Shown in pieces: positions 56,122 through 64,000 of a DNA stretch of 64,000 nt. Below the pieces are notes generated by a model, which made no database searches, was not told the origin of the DNA, and saw only the letters and a program-made list of their open reading frames with translations. Position 1 is the first letter of the stretch, and every line of letters starts with the position of its first letter. The DNA is from Ralstonia pickettii (lineage in GTDB: Bacteria > Pseudomonadota > Gammaproteobacteria > Burkholderiales > Burkholderiaceae): NCBI RefSeq assembly GCF_016466415.2, contig NZ_CP066771.1, positions 1,178,001 to 1,242,000 on the forward strand, written 5' to 3'. The position numbers and the translations under genes are program-made.

Positions 56122-57411
56122 ATGCCCGTAGATCAAGCCCGTTCAACGTCGCCCATCGCCGCCTTGCCCGTGAAAACGATCCAGAAATCCGCCAAGCTCA
56201 ATAACGTCTGCTATGACATTCGCGGCCCCGTGCTCGAAAAGGCCAAGCAGATGGAAGAAGACGGCCACAAGATCATCAAGCTGAATATCGGCAACCTCGC
56301 CCCATTCGGTTTCGATGCCCCCGAAGAGATCCAGCTGGACATGATCCGTAACCTGCCGAATTCGGCCGGCTATTCGGATTCCAAAGGCATCTTCGCGGCG
56401 CGCAAGGCGGTGATGCACTACACGCAGGAACAGGGCATCAAGAACGTCACGCTGGACGACATCTATCTGGGCAACGGAGCGTCCGAGCTGATTTCTCTGG
56501 CCACCAACGCGCTCCTCGACGCTGGCGACGAGCTGCTGCTGCCGGCTCCCGACTACCCGCTGTGGACCGCCGTGACCAGCCTCTCGGGCGGCACGCCGGT
56601 GCACTACACCTGCGACGAAGCCAACGGCTGGATGCCGGACCTGGACGACATCCGCGCCAAGATCACGCCCAATACCAAGGGCATCGTCGTCATCAACCCG
56701 AACAACCCGACCGGCGCGTTGTATTCGGACGAACTGCTGCTCGGCATCGTTGCCATTGCGCGCGAGCACGGCCTGGTGATCTTCGCCGACGAGGTGTACG
56801 ACAAGGTCTTGTTCGACGACAACAAGCACACCGCGATCGGCTCGCTGTCGGAAGACGTGTTGACGGTAACGTTCAACAGCCTGTCGAAGAGCTACCGCTC
56901 GTGCGGTTACCGCGCGGGCTGGATGGTCGTGTCCGGCGACAAGCGCCCGGCCAAGGATTACATCGAAGGCCTGAACATGCTCTCGTCGATGCGTCTGTGC
57001 GCCAACGTGCCGGGCCAGTGGGCCATTCAGACTGCGTTGGGCGGCTATCAAAGCATTAAAGACCTGGTAGCACCGGGCGGCCGCATGCGCCGTCAGCGCG
57101 ACCTTGCGCACGAACTGATCACGGCGATTCCGGGCGTGACGTGCGTGAAGCCCAAGGCTGCGCTGTACATGTTCCCCCGCCTGGACCCGGCCGTGTACCC
57201 GATCGAAGACGATCAGACCTTCATCCGCCAACTGCTGGAAGAAGAGCGCGTGCTGCTGGTGCAGGGCACAGGCTTCAACTGGCACTCGCCAGACCACTTC
57301 CGCATCGTCTTCCTGCCCCACGAAGACGACCTTCGCGAAGCGATCGGCCGAATTGCGCGCTTCCTGGAGCGGTACCGTCAACGTCACGGTACTGGCATCC
57401 GGGCCGCATAA
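56122..57411 (+). CDS. alaA: Alanine aminotransferase AlaA-type (class I/II PLP enzyme)
   Basis: About 429 aa. Family core KSAKLNNVCYDIRGPVLEKA, LPAPDYPLWTAVTSL, NPNNPTGALYSDEL, and the PLP lysine in NSLSKSYRSCGYRAGWM. In this family it makes alanine from pyruvate and glutamate. Starts at 56107, 56122 (ATG) and 56170 (GTG, closest to homolog starts) are all open. It heads the alaA-hom-thrC row. Confidence 0.88.
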   Translation: MPVDQARSTSPIAALPVKTIQKSAKLNNVCYDIRGPVLEKAKQMEEDGHKIIKLNIGNLAPFGFDAPEEIQLDMIRNLPNSAGYSDSKGIFAARKAVMHYTQEQGIKNVTLDDIYLGNGASELISLATNALLDAGDELLLPAPDYPLWTAVTSLSGGTPVHYTCDEANGWMPDLDDIRAKITPNTKGIVVINPNNPTGALYSDELLLGIVAIAREHGLVIFADEVYDKVLFDDNKHTAIGSLSEDVLTVTFNSLSKSYRSCGYRAGWMVVSGDKRPAKDYIEGLNMLSSMRLCANVPGQWAIQTALGGYQSIKDLVAPGGRMRRQRDLAHELITAIPGVTCVKPKAALYMFPRLDPAVYPIEDDQTFIRQLLEEERVLLVQGTGFNWHSPDHFRIVFLPHEDDLREAIGRIARFLERYRQRHGTGIRAA

Positions 57412-57441
57412 CATCGGTCTTCCGCCAGATCAGTAATTGCG

Positions 57442-57474
57442 GGGCAGACCGAGGTGTCTGCCCTGTGTGTTTTT
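57442..57474 (+). terminator. Terminator/attenuator-like hairpin between alaA and hom
   Basis: GGGCAGAC (57442-57449), 6-nt loop, GTCTGCCC (57456-57463), with a T-run only at 57470-57474. It is a partial terminator; if active it would reduce read-through from alaA into hom. Confidence 0.5.
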
Positions 57475-57509
57475 GCCTTTCGCTTTTTCGTTTCTTTACG
57501 ACACGTCTC

Positions 57510-58829
57510 ATGAATCCCATCAAGATCGGCCTGCTCGGGCTCGGTACCGTCGGTGGCGGTACCCTCAAGGTTCTGCAACGGAACCAGGAAGAAATCCGCC
57601 GTCGCGCGGGTCGCGGCATTGAAGTCGCCATGATTGCCGTGCGCAATCTCGACAAGGCCCGTGCCATCGTCCAGGAAGCCGGTGCGACCGTGCCGGTGGT
57701 GAACGACCCGTTTGCGATTGTGGATTCGCCCGAGATCGATATCGTCGTGGAGCTGATCGGCGGCTATGACCTGACGCGCGAGCTGGTGCTGCGTGCCATC
57801 GCCAATGGCAAGCACGTTGTGACAGCCAACAAGGCGCTGCTGGCCGTGCATGGCAACGAAATCTTCAAGGCCGCGCAGGACAAGGGCGTGATGGTGGCAT
57901 TCGAAGCCGCCGTGGCCGGTGGCATCCCCATCATCAAGGCGCTGCGCGAAGGTCTGACGGCCAACCGCATCGAGTGGATCGCGGGCATCATCAACGGCAC
58001 CACGAATTTCATCCTGTCCGAGATGCGTGACAAGGGCCTGGACTTCGACACCGTGTTGAAGGAAGCCCAGCGCCTGGGCTACGCCGAGGCCGATCCGACG
58101 TTCGACATCGAAGGTTTTGACGCCGCGCACAAGCTCACGCTCATGAGCGCCATCGCCTTTGGCGTGCCGGTGCAGTTTGAGCGCGCATACGTGGAAGGCA
58201 TCACCAAGCTGGAAGCCGTCGACATCCGCTACGCCGAAGAACTGGGCTACCGCATCAAGCTGCTGGGCATCACGCGCCGTGTCGAGGCGGGCATCGAGCT
58301 GCGCGTGCATCCGACACTGGTGCCGGCCAAGCGCCTGATCGCCAATGTGGAAGGCGCGATGAACGCCGTGGTCGTCAACGGCGATGCGGTGGGCCCGACG
58401 CTGTACTACGGCAAGGGCGCCGGCGCCGAGCCGACCGCTTCGGCCGTCGTCGCCGATCTGGTGGACGTGACGCGCCTGCACACGGCCGACCCGGAACATC
58501 GCGTGCCGCACCTGGCGTTCCAGCCGGATGCGCTGTCCGACACGCCGGTGCTGCCGATCGACGAAGTGCGCTCGAGCTATTACCTGCGCATGCGCGTGGC
58601 CGACGAGACCGGCGTGCTGGCCGACATCACGCGCATCCTGGCCGAAGGCGGCATCTCGATCGACGCGATGCTGCAGAAGGAATCCCGCGAAGGCGAGCCG
58701 CAGACCGACATCATCATGCTGTCGCATGTGACCGTGGAAAAACGCGTGAACGCCGCCATCGCCGCCATCGAAGCGTTGCCGACCGTGCTGTCGAAGGTCA
58801 CGCGCATCCGCATGGAAGAACTGAACTGA
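57510..58829 (+). CDS. hom: Homoserine dehydrogenase
   Basis: 439 aa. NAD(P)-binding motif IGLLGLGTVGGGTLKVL, catalytic region GLDFDTVLKEAQRLGYAEAD, and a C-terminal ACT regulatory domain (YYLRMRVADETGVLADIT) that allows feedback by threonine. It converts aspartate semialdehyde to homoserine in Thr/Met synthesis. Start at MNPIKIGLLG; the frame extends into alaA without similarity. It is followed by thrC after 15 bases. Confidence 0.95.
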   Translation: MNPIKIGLLGLGTVGGGTLKVLQRNQEEIRRRAGRGIEVAMIAVRNLDKARAIVQEAGATVPVVNDPFAIVDSPEIDIVVELIGGYDLTRELVLRAIANGKHVVTANKALLAVHGNEIFKAAQDKGVMVAFEAAVAGGIPIIKALREGLTANRIEWIAGIINGTTNFILSEMRDKGLDFDTVLKEAQRLGYAEADPTFDIEGFDAAHKLTLMSAIAFGVPVQFERAYVEGITKLEAVDIRYAEELGYRIKLLGITRRVEAGIELRVHPTLVPAKRLIANVEGAMNAVVVNGDAVGPTLYYGKGAGAEPTASAVVADLVDVTRLHTADPEHRVPHLAFQPDALSDTPVLPIDEVRSSYYLRMRVADETGVLADITRILAEGGISIDAMLQKESREGEPQTDIIMLSHVTVEKRVNAAIAAIEALPTVLSKVTRIRMEELN

Positions 58830-58844
58830 GCGCAGGACACGAGC

Positions 58845-60290
58845 ATGCAATACCGATCGACCCGCGGCCACGCAGAGCCGCAAAGTTTTTCCCGCATCTT
58901 GTTGGGCGGCCTGGCGCCGGACGGCGGCCTGTACCTGCCGGAGCAATACCCGCAGGTCAGCGTTGACGAACTGACCCGCTGGCGCGACCTGCCGTACGCC
59001 GACCTCGCGTTCGAAATCCTGCGCAAGTTCGCCACCGACATTCCCGAGGACGACCTGCGTGCGCTGACCCGCCGCACCTATACACCCGACGTCTACTGCA
59101 ACGCGCGCGCTGGCGACAATACCGCCGACATCACGCCGCTGCACAAGCTGGGCGAAGAGGGCGGCACGTCGCTCTCGCTGCTGTGTCTTTCGAATGGCCC
59201 GACGCTGGCCTTCAAGGACATGGCGATGCAGCTGCTGGGCAACCTGTTCGAATACGCGCTCGACCGTGAACACGCTGAGTTGAACATCCTCGGCGCCACC
59301 TCCGGCGACACGGGCAGCGCAGCCGAATACGCGATGCGCGGCAAGCGCGGTGTGCGGGTGTTCATGCTGAGCCCGCACCGCAAGATGAGCGCGTTCCAGA
59401 CCGCGCAGATGTTCAGCCTGCAAGACAAGAACATCTTCAACATCGCCATCGAAGGCGTGTTCGACGACGCGCAGGACATCGTCAAGGCGGTGTCGAACGA
59501 TCTCGACTACAAGGCGCGCCAGAAGATCGGCACGGTCAATTCAATCAACTGGGCGCGCGTTGTTGCCCAGGTCGTCTACTACTTCAAGGGCTACCTGCTG
59601 GCGGCCCCGAAGATCGGCGACAAGGTGTCGTTCTGCGTGCCGTCGGGCAACTTCGGCAATGTCTGCGCCGGCCACATCGCGCGCATGATGGGTTTGCCAA
59701 TCGACAAGCTGGTCGTTGCCACGAACGAGAACGACGTGCTCGACGAGTTCTTCCGTACCGGCACGTACCGCGTGCGTTCGGCCGCCCAGACGTATCACAC
59801 GTCCAGCCCCAGCATGGACATCAGCAAGGCGTCGAACTTCGAGCGCTTCGTGTTCGACCTGCTGGATCGTGATCCGGCGCGCCTCGCCCAGCTCTTCCGC
59901 GACGTGGACGAAAAGGGCGGCTTCTCGATGACCGGCAAGCCGGAGTTTGACCGCATCGCCGAGTTCGGCTTTGTCTCGGGCCGCAGCTCGCACGACGACC
60001 GCGTCGATACGATCCGCGATGTGTTTGCCACCTACGGCACGATGATCGACACCCACACCGCCGATGGCGTGAAGGTGGCGCGCGAGAACCTGACGCCGGG
60101 CGTGCCGATGGTGGTGCTGGAAACGGCGTTGCCGGCCAAGTTCGGCGACACCATTCGCGAAGCGCTGGATCGGGAGCCGGAGCGCCCGGCTGGTTACGCC
60201 GATATCGAGTCGCTGCCGCAGCGCTTTGAAGTCATGCCGGCCGACGTTGACCGCATCAAGGGCTACATCGCCCAGCACACCGGTCTCTGA
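58845..60290 (+). CDS. thrC: Threonine synthase
   Basis: 481-aa PLP enzyme that converts O-phosphohomoserine to threonine. PLP lysine in SNGPTLAFKDMAMQLLG; phosphate-binding GATSGDTGSAAEYA; and SGNFGNVCAGHIARMMGLP. The size fits the type II form of Proteobacteria. It sits directly after hom, forming the threonine branch. Confidence 0.95.
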   Translation: MQYRSTRGHAEPQSFSRILLGGLAPDGGLYLPEQYPQVSVDELTRWRDLPYADLAFEILRKFATDIPEDDLRALTRRTYTPDVYCNARAGDNTADITPLHKLGEEGGTSLSLLCLSNGPTLAFKDMAMQLLGNLFEYALDREHAELNILGATSGDTGSAAEYAMRGKRGVRVFMLSPHRKMSAFQTAQMFSLQDKNIFNIAIEGVFDDAQDIVKAVSNDLDYKARQKIGTVNSINWARVVAQVVYYFKGYLLAAPKIGDKVSFCVPSGNFGNVCAGHIARMMGLPIDKLVVATNENDVLDEFFRTGTYRVRSAAQTYHTSSPSMDISKASNFERFVFDLLDRDPARLAQLFRDVDEKGGFSMTGKPEFDRIAEFGFVSGRSSHDDRVDTIRDVFATYGTMIDTHTADGVKVARENLTPGVPMVVLETALPAKFGDTIREALDREPERPAGYADIESLPQRFEVMPADVDRIKGYIAQHTGL

Positions 60291-60294
60291 AGCG

Positions 60295-60912
60295 ATGGAA
60301 GCAGTGCCGGATGACGTGGCCGGAGCAGCGTTTGCGCGCTGCCTGCACGATATCCGCGCCTGCCGCGAGTGCAAGGGCGCATTGGCGCACGAGCCTCGCC
60401 CGGTGGTCGTGGCGGACCGCCGCGCCCGTGTCCTGATCATCGGACAGGCGCCCGGCCGCATCGTCCACGAAACCGGTATCCCCTGGAACGACCGTTCTGG
60501 GGACCGCCTGCGCCAGTGGCTGCAGATCTCATACGACGATTTTTATGCCGACAGGCGCATCGCCGTGGTGCCGATGGGTTTTTGCTTCCCGGGCACCGGT
60601 GCGAATGGCGACTTGCCGCCTCGCCCGGAATGCGCACCCAGATGGCACCGGCCGCTGCTGACGGCGATGCCCGAGGTGAGGCTCGCCCTGCTGGTGGGCA
60701 CGTATGCCCAGCGCAACTACCTCGACGTGCCGCGCGACTGGACCTTGACCGACGTCGTGCGCAACGGGCCTGCGCATGACGCTGACGGCCGCGTGTTGTT
60801 TCCGCTGCCACATCCAAGCCCGCGCAATCTGGCCTGGTTCAAACACAATCCGTGGTTTGACGCGCACATCGTGCCGGCGCTGCGGGCGGCGCTGGCAGAA
60901 GCATTTGCTTGA
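60295..60912 (+). CDS. Uracil-DNA glycosylase-family protein
   Basis: 205 aa from MEAVPDDVAG. RVLIIGQAPGRIVHETGIPW is the GQ-P-G catalytic-type motif of family 4-like glycosylases and LPLPHPSPRN the second motif. The N-terminal CLHDIRACRECKG could ligate an Fe-S cluster. It may act on uracil or other lesions, or be a non-catalytic family member. The start overlaps the thrC end region by no bases. Confidence 0.82.
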   Translation: MEAVPDDVAGAAFARCLHDIRACRECKGALAHEPRPVVVADRRARVLIIGQAPGRIVHETGIPWNDRSGDRLRQWLQISYDDFYADRRIAVVPMGFCFPGTGANGDLPPRPECAPRWHRPLLTAMPEVRLALLVGTYAQRNYLDVPRDWTLTDVVRNGPAHDADGRVLFPLPHPSPRNLAWFKHNPWFDAHIVPALRAALAEAFA

Positions 60913-60993
60913 TACGCCTGGGCTGATGCATGGCATCGGCCTGGAACCGATACAATCGAAATCTCCCGTTCGATTCCGCTTTCCCATTCCCGC

Positions 60994-62253
60994 ATGTCCG
61001 CCAACGATGCTCCCGCCGTCAAACCGTCCTTGCTGACGCTCGATGCGGCGCTGTCGCAACTGCTTGCCGCAGTGCGCGCCTTGCACGAGACCGAAACCGT
61101 GTCGACGTTGCACGCCAATGGGCGCGTTCTCGCGCAGGCCGTGCGCAGCAGCTTGAACGTGCCGCCGGCCGACAACACGCAAATGGACGGATACGCCGTG
61201 CGCGCCGCCGACATTACCGCGCCGGGCACGCGCCTGAAGGTGGCGCAGCGCATTCCCGCCGGTCATGTCGGCCAGCCGCTGAATGCAGGCGAGGCGGCGC
61301 GTATCTTTACCGGCGCGCTGATCCCGCCGGGCGCCGATGCGGTGGTCATGCAGGAGCAATGCAAGGCTGACCCGGACTCGGGCACCGTCACCATTGACCA
61401 CGTACCTGAATCGGGCGAGTGGATCCGCCGCGCCGGCGAGGACATTGCCGACGGCGCCGAGATCCTGCCGCGCGGCACGCGCCTTGGCCCGCAGCAACTT
61501 GGCCTGGCCGCTTCGGTCGGCTGCGCCAATCTGCACGTCGTGCGCCGCCCGCGCGTGGCCGTGTTCTTTACCGGCGACGAACTTGCCATGCCCGGCGAGC
61601 CGCTCAAGCCCGGCGCCATCTACAACTCCAACCGCTTCACGCTGCGCGCGCTGCTGGAAAACCTCGGTTGCGACATCACCGATTTCGGCATCGTGCCCGA
61701 CACGCTGCAGGCCACGCGCGACACGCTGCGCGAAGCGGCCGAGGCGCACGACCTCATCATCACCTCCGGGGGCGTGTCGGTGGGCGAAGAAGACCACATC
61801 AAGCCCGCCGTGGAAGCCGAAGGACGCCTGAACCTATGGCAGATCGCCATCAAGCCGGGCAAGCCGCTGGCCTTTGGCGAGGTGCGCCGGCCCGAAGGCA
61901 TGGTCGGTGGCCCCACCGCGTTTTTCATTGGCCTGCCGGGCAACCCGGTGTCGAGCTTCGTCACCTTCCTGCTGTTCGTGCGGCCGTTCATCCTTCGTCT
62001 GCAGGGCGTGCAAGACGTGGCCCCCAAGCGCATCCCGATGCGCGCCGATTTTGCATTGCCCAAGGGCGATCGCCGCAACGAGTTTCTGCGCGCGCGCATC
62101 AACGCGGGCGGCGGGCTGGACCTGTTCCCCAATCAAAGCTCGGGCGTGCTGACCTCCACCGTGTGGGGCGATGGCCTGATCGACAACCCGCCAAACCAGC
62201 CGATTGCGCCGGGCGATGTTGTCAGCTTCCTGCCGTTTGCAGGCCTGGTGTAA
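60994..62253 (+). CDS. moeA: Molybdopterin molybdotransferase MoeA
   Basis: 419 aa. Inserts Mo into molybdopterin-AMP. Domain motifs: PPADNTQMDGYAVRAADI, FTGALIPPGADAVVMQEQC, PRVAVFFTGDEL and ITSGGVSVGEEDH; C-terminal domain IV follows. First of moeA-moaD-moaE. Confidence 0.95.
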   Translation: MSANDAPAVKPSLLTLDAALSQLLAAVRALHETETVSTLHANGRVLAQAVRSSLNVPPADNTQMDGYAVRAADITAPGTRLKVAQRIPAGHVGQPLNAGEAARIFTGALIPPGADAVVMQEQCKADPDSGTVTIDHVPESGEWIRRAGEDIADGAEILPRGTRLGPQQLGLAASVGCANLHVVRRPRVAVFFTGDELAMPGEPLKPGAIYNSNRFTLRALLENLGCDITDFGIVPDTLQATRDTLREAAEAHDLIITSGGVSVGEEDHIKPAVEAEGRLNLWQIAIKPGKPLAFGEVRRPEGMVGGPTAFFIGLPGNPVSSFVTFLLFVRPFILRLQGVQDVAPKRIPMRADFALPKGDRRNEFLRARINAGGGLDLFPNQSSGVLTSTVWGDGLIDNPPNQPIAPGDVVSFLPFAGLV

Positions 62254-62265
62254 GGAGCGATGGCC

Positions 62266-62523
62266 ATGCAGATCGAGCTTCGTTTCTTTGCCAGCGTGCG
62301 TGAACAACTCGGAACCTCGCAGGAGCAGGTGGTCGTGCCGGAAGCCGTGCGCACCGTCGGCGATGTGCGCCGCTGGCTGGCGCAGCGCGGTCCGGTCTGG
62401 GGCGAAACCCTGGCCGAAGGCCGTGCGCTGCGCATGGCGGTCGACCACCAGATCGTGCCGGCCGATACCGCCGTGCACGACGGCTGCGAAGTGGCCTTCT
62501 TCCCGCCCGTGACTGGCGGTTGA
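62266..62523 (+). CDS. moaD: Molybdopterin synthase sulfur carrier subunit MoaD
   Basis: 85-aa ubiquitin-like protein ending in the Gly-Gly required for thiocarboxylation (PPVTGG). MQIELRFFASVREQLG starts at the second ATG, which is better spaced from GGAG; an ATG two codons upstream is possible. It works with MoaE, encoded 16 bases downstream. Confidence 0.93.
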   Translation: MQIELRFFASVREQLGTSQEQVVVPEAVRTVGDVRRWLAQRGPVWGETLAEGRALRMAVDHQIVPADTAVHDGCEVAFFPPVTGG

Positions 62524-62539
62524 GCGGAGGAGACCGACC

Positions 62540-63061
62540 ATGTCCGTCCGCGTGCAGGAAGCCGACTTCGACCTCGGCGCCGAGATTGCAGCGCTCCGCG
62601 CCGGCCGCCCGAACATTGGCGCGGTGGCCAGCTTCATCGGCACCGTGCGCGACATCAACGACGGCACCGGTGTGTCCGAGATGGAGCTGGAGCACTATCC
62701 CGGCATGACCGAAAAGGCGCTGGCTGACATCGTGAGCGCGGCCATGCAGCGCTGGGAATTGATCGACGCACTGGTCATCCACCGCGTTGGCAAGCTCAAG
62801 CCGCAAGACCAGATCGTGCTGGTGGCGGTTGCGTCCAAGCACCGCGGCGAGTCCTTTGCCGCGTGCGAATTCATCATGGATTACCTCAAGAGCGAGGCGC
62901 CGTTCTGGAAGAAGGAACAGACGCCCGAAGGCGCGCGCTGGGTCGACGCGCGTGTCACCGACGACAAGGCGCTCGCCCGCTGGGGCATTGCCAGCAACAA
63001 CGCCGCCTCAAGCACGGCTGATCAGCCCGGCGCATCGGCGCAACCCAACGACTACGAATAA
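62540..63061 (+). CDS. moaE: Molybdopterin synthase catalytic subunit MoaE
   Basis: 173 aa. MoaE core GAVASFIGTVRDINDG, MELEHYPGMTEKAL, catalytic-site region VASKHRGESFAACEFIMDYL with Lys and KSEAPFWKKEQ. A ~25-residue Ala/Ser-rich tail follows the domain. GGAGGAG ribosome-binding site. With MoaD it converts precursor Z to molybdopterin. Confidence 0.95.
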   Translation: MSVRVQEADFDLGAEIAALRAGRPNIGAVASFIGTVRDINDGTGVSEMELEHYPGMTEKALADIVSAAMQRWELIDALVIHRVGKLKPQDQIVLVAVASKHRGESFAACEFIMDYLKSEAPFWKKEQTPEGARWVDARVTDDKALARWGIASNNAASSTADQPGASAQPNDYE

Positions 63062-63076
63062 CAAGGACGCGACCGC

Positions 63077-63457
63077 ATGAGCGGAATGGGCTTTCTGGCA
63101 GTTGGGGTGGGTGCTGCACTGGGAGCCTGGTTGCGTTGGGCGCTCGCCGTCTTGTTGAACGCCATCAATCCGGCCTTGCCGTACGGCACGCTGGCAGCCA
63201 ATCTTGTGGGTGGCTATCTGATCGGCATCGCGGTCGGATTTTTCGATACGCACGCGGGGCTGCCGCCGGAGTGGCGTTTGCTGGTCATCACCGGTTTTCT
63301 GGGCGGGCTGACGACGTTCTCGACGTTTTCCAGCGAGGTCGTCGCCAACATCCTGGCCGGCGACCACCTGATGGGCGCGCTGCACATCGTGGCGCACCTG
63401 GGCGGCTCGCTGTTCCTCACGATGCTCGGTCTCTGGACGGTGCGCACGTTCAGTTGA
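63077..63457 (+). CDS. crcB: Fluoride channel CrcB/Fluc
   Basis: 126 aa, four membrane helices. Motifs GAALGAWLRWALAVLLN, GTLAANLVGGYLIG and TGFLGGLTTFSTFSSE (the last holding pore and Na-site residues) are diagnostic. Exports fluoride as a dual-topology dimer. I see no fluoride riboswitch in the 15-base gap after moaE. Confidence 0.93.
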   Translation: MSGMGFLAVGVGAALGAWLRWALAVLLNAINPALPYGTLAANLVGGYLIGIAVGFFDTHAGLPPEWRLLVITGFLGGLTTFSTFSSEVVANILAGDHLMGALHIVAHLGGSLFLTMLGLWTVRTFS

Positions 63458-63603
63458 TCGCAAGGCCGATCGCGCGAGTTGAGTTGCAAATGAGAAGTTT
63501 GGTTCACATACTGGTAGTGCCTGCGGTGGCGTAGGGACGTGCAGTATCGAAGGCCGCCGCGGGTTGCTTTGTGTTGTTCCAACCATAACGAGAAGGAGAC
63601 GCA

Positions 63604-64000
63604 ATGAAACCAACCCGAACGGCGCGCCTGCGACGGCACGTCTCACCAAGCAACCTGATCGCCGCCGGTGCCGTGCTGCTGGCCGGCTGCGGCGTGCTAA
63701 GCGCCTGCGGCGGCAGCAATGATGGCAACAACGTGCCGGGCAATACCAAGCCGGCCTTTGCCGGCAAGGTGACCATCAACCGGTACGACGGCGTATCCGA
63801 CGACCTGCTGACCGCTGGCCTGGGCGCAAGCGGCCTGGCTTCGGCCACCGCGCCGACCATCGCCAACCCCACGGCGCCCACGGCAGCCGAGCTGCGCCGC
63901 CTGGCGATCTACGCCAACTACCGTGCGCTGGTCGACACGGCGGCCAAGGGCGGCTACGGCACGCTCTATGGCCCGAACGTCGATGCCAGCGGCAACGTCA
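63604..64000 (+). CDS. 3-hydroxybutyrate-oligomer hydrolase, N-terminal part (cut by window end)
   Basis: Starts [20 protein letters not shown] with a hydrophobic signal segment and a lipoprotein-like LSAC near residue 35. [20 protein letters not shown] and [18 protein letters not shown] match the intracellular/secreted D-3-hydroxybutyrate-oligomer hydrolases of Ralstonia/Cupriavidus, which degrade PHB breakdown products. About 132 residues are visible; the catalytic serine is beyond the window. AAGGAG lies upstream. Confidence 0.8.
   Translation, partial: MKPTRTARLRRHVSPSNLIAAGAVLLAGCGVLSACGGSNDGNNVPGNTKPAFAGKVTINRYDGVSDDLLTAGLGASGLASATAPTIANPTAPTAAELRRLAIYANYRALVDTAAKGGYGTLYGPNVDASGNV

Noticed and set aside
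57384-59423. 679-residue open frame on the minus strand
   Set aside because: Antisense to hom and thrC, both with full family motifs.
63062-63076. Possible fluoride riboswitch before crcB
   Set aside because: Only 15 bases separate moaE and crcB, too short for the aptamer, and none is visible in the moaE end.

Overview
The window looks like chromosomal DNA of a Ralstonia-type betaproteobacterium (high GC, Burkholderiaceae gene orders such as rimP-nusA-infB-rbfA-truB, rpsF-priB-rpsR-rplI and alaA-hom-thrC-moeA-moaD-moaE, plus a 3-hydroxybutyrate-oligomer hydrolase start at the right edge). The species assignment (R. pickettii group more likely than the plant pathogens) is inference. Most of the window is core genome. 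The less ordinary material lies at about 17.9-18.2 kb, 23.1-31.6 kb and 35.8-36.0 kb.

Layout. 0.2-4.1 kb: a TauE/SafE-like membrane protein, scpB and the 23S rRNA pseudouridine synthase rluB. 4.2-10.7 kb: the rimP-nusA-infB-rbfA-truB translation/transcription operon behind a terminator-like leader. 10.8-15.9 kb, minus strand: a MarR regulator with a tripartite multidrug pump (outer-membrane factor, EmrA, EmrB) and an operator palindrome. 16.1-17.9 kb: typA. 17.9-19.8 kb: a C-terminal remnant of cystathionine beta-lyase next to a four-domain rhodanese. 20.0-23.1 kb: LysR regulator, sterol desaturase-like hydroxylase and a hydroxyisobutyryl-CoA hydrolase-like gene.

23.1-31.6 kb is an accessory stretch. 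It holds a decayed P2-like prophage tail fragment (tail fibre assembly, a small protein, frameshifted tail sheath), an alpha/beta hydrolase-SnoaL fusion divergent from a LysR gene, a candidate ~110-nt small RNA, an SRAP/HMCES protein, a c-di-GMP pair (EAL and PAS-PAS-GGEEF proteins), a small membrane protein and an integrase N-terminal remnant abutting dusA, a known integration site. 31.6-39 kb: dusA, tRNA-His, NTF2-like protein, M20 dipeptidase, cupin, lexA with two SOS boxes, ferredoxin-NADP reductase and asparaginase.

39-47 kb: ribosomal protein operon, dnaB (apparently leaderless), the Pit phosphate transporter pair, an NlpC/P60 lipoprotein, a secreted protein and a PIN-PhoH protein. 47.6-55.9 kb, minus strand: a peroxiredoxin and a lipid A L-Ara4N modification cluster (arnT, one small flippase subunit, arnB, arnC, and arnA split into two proteins, arnD). 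This set fits intrinsic polymyxin resistance. 56-63.5 kb: alanine aminotransferase, homoserine dehydrogenase, threonine synthase, a UDG-family protein, the molybdopterin genes moeA-moaD-moaE and crcB. The last gene, a PHB-oligomer hydrolase, runs off the right edge.

I found no CRISPR array, complete mobile element or convincing new multi-gene system. The best candidates for something undescribed are the sRNA at about 26.77-26.88 kb, the 61-codon ORF downstream of lexA, and the c-di-GMP/SRAP gene row.
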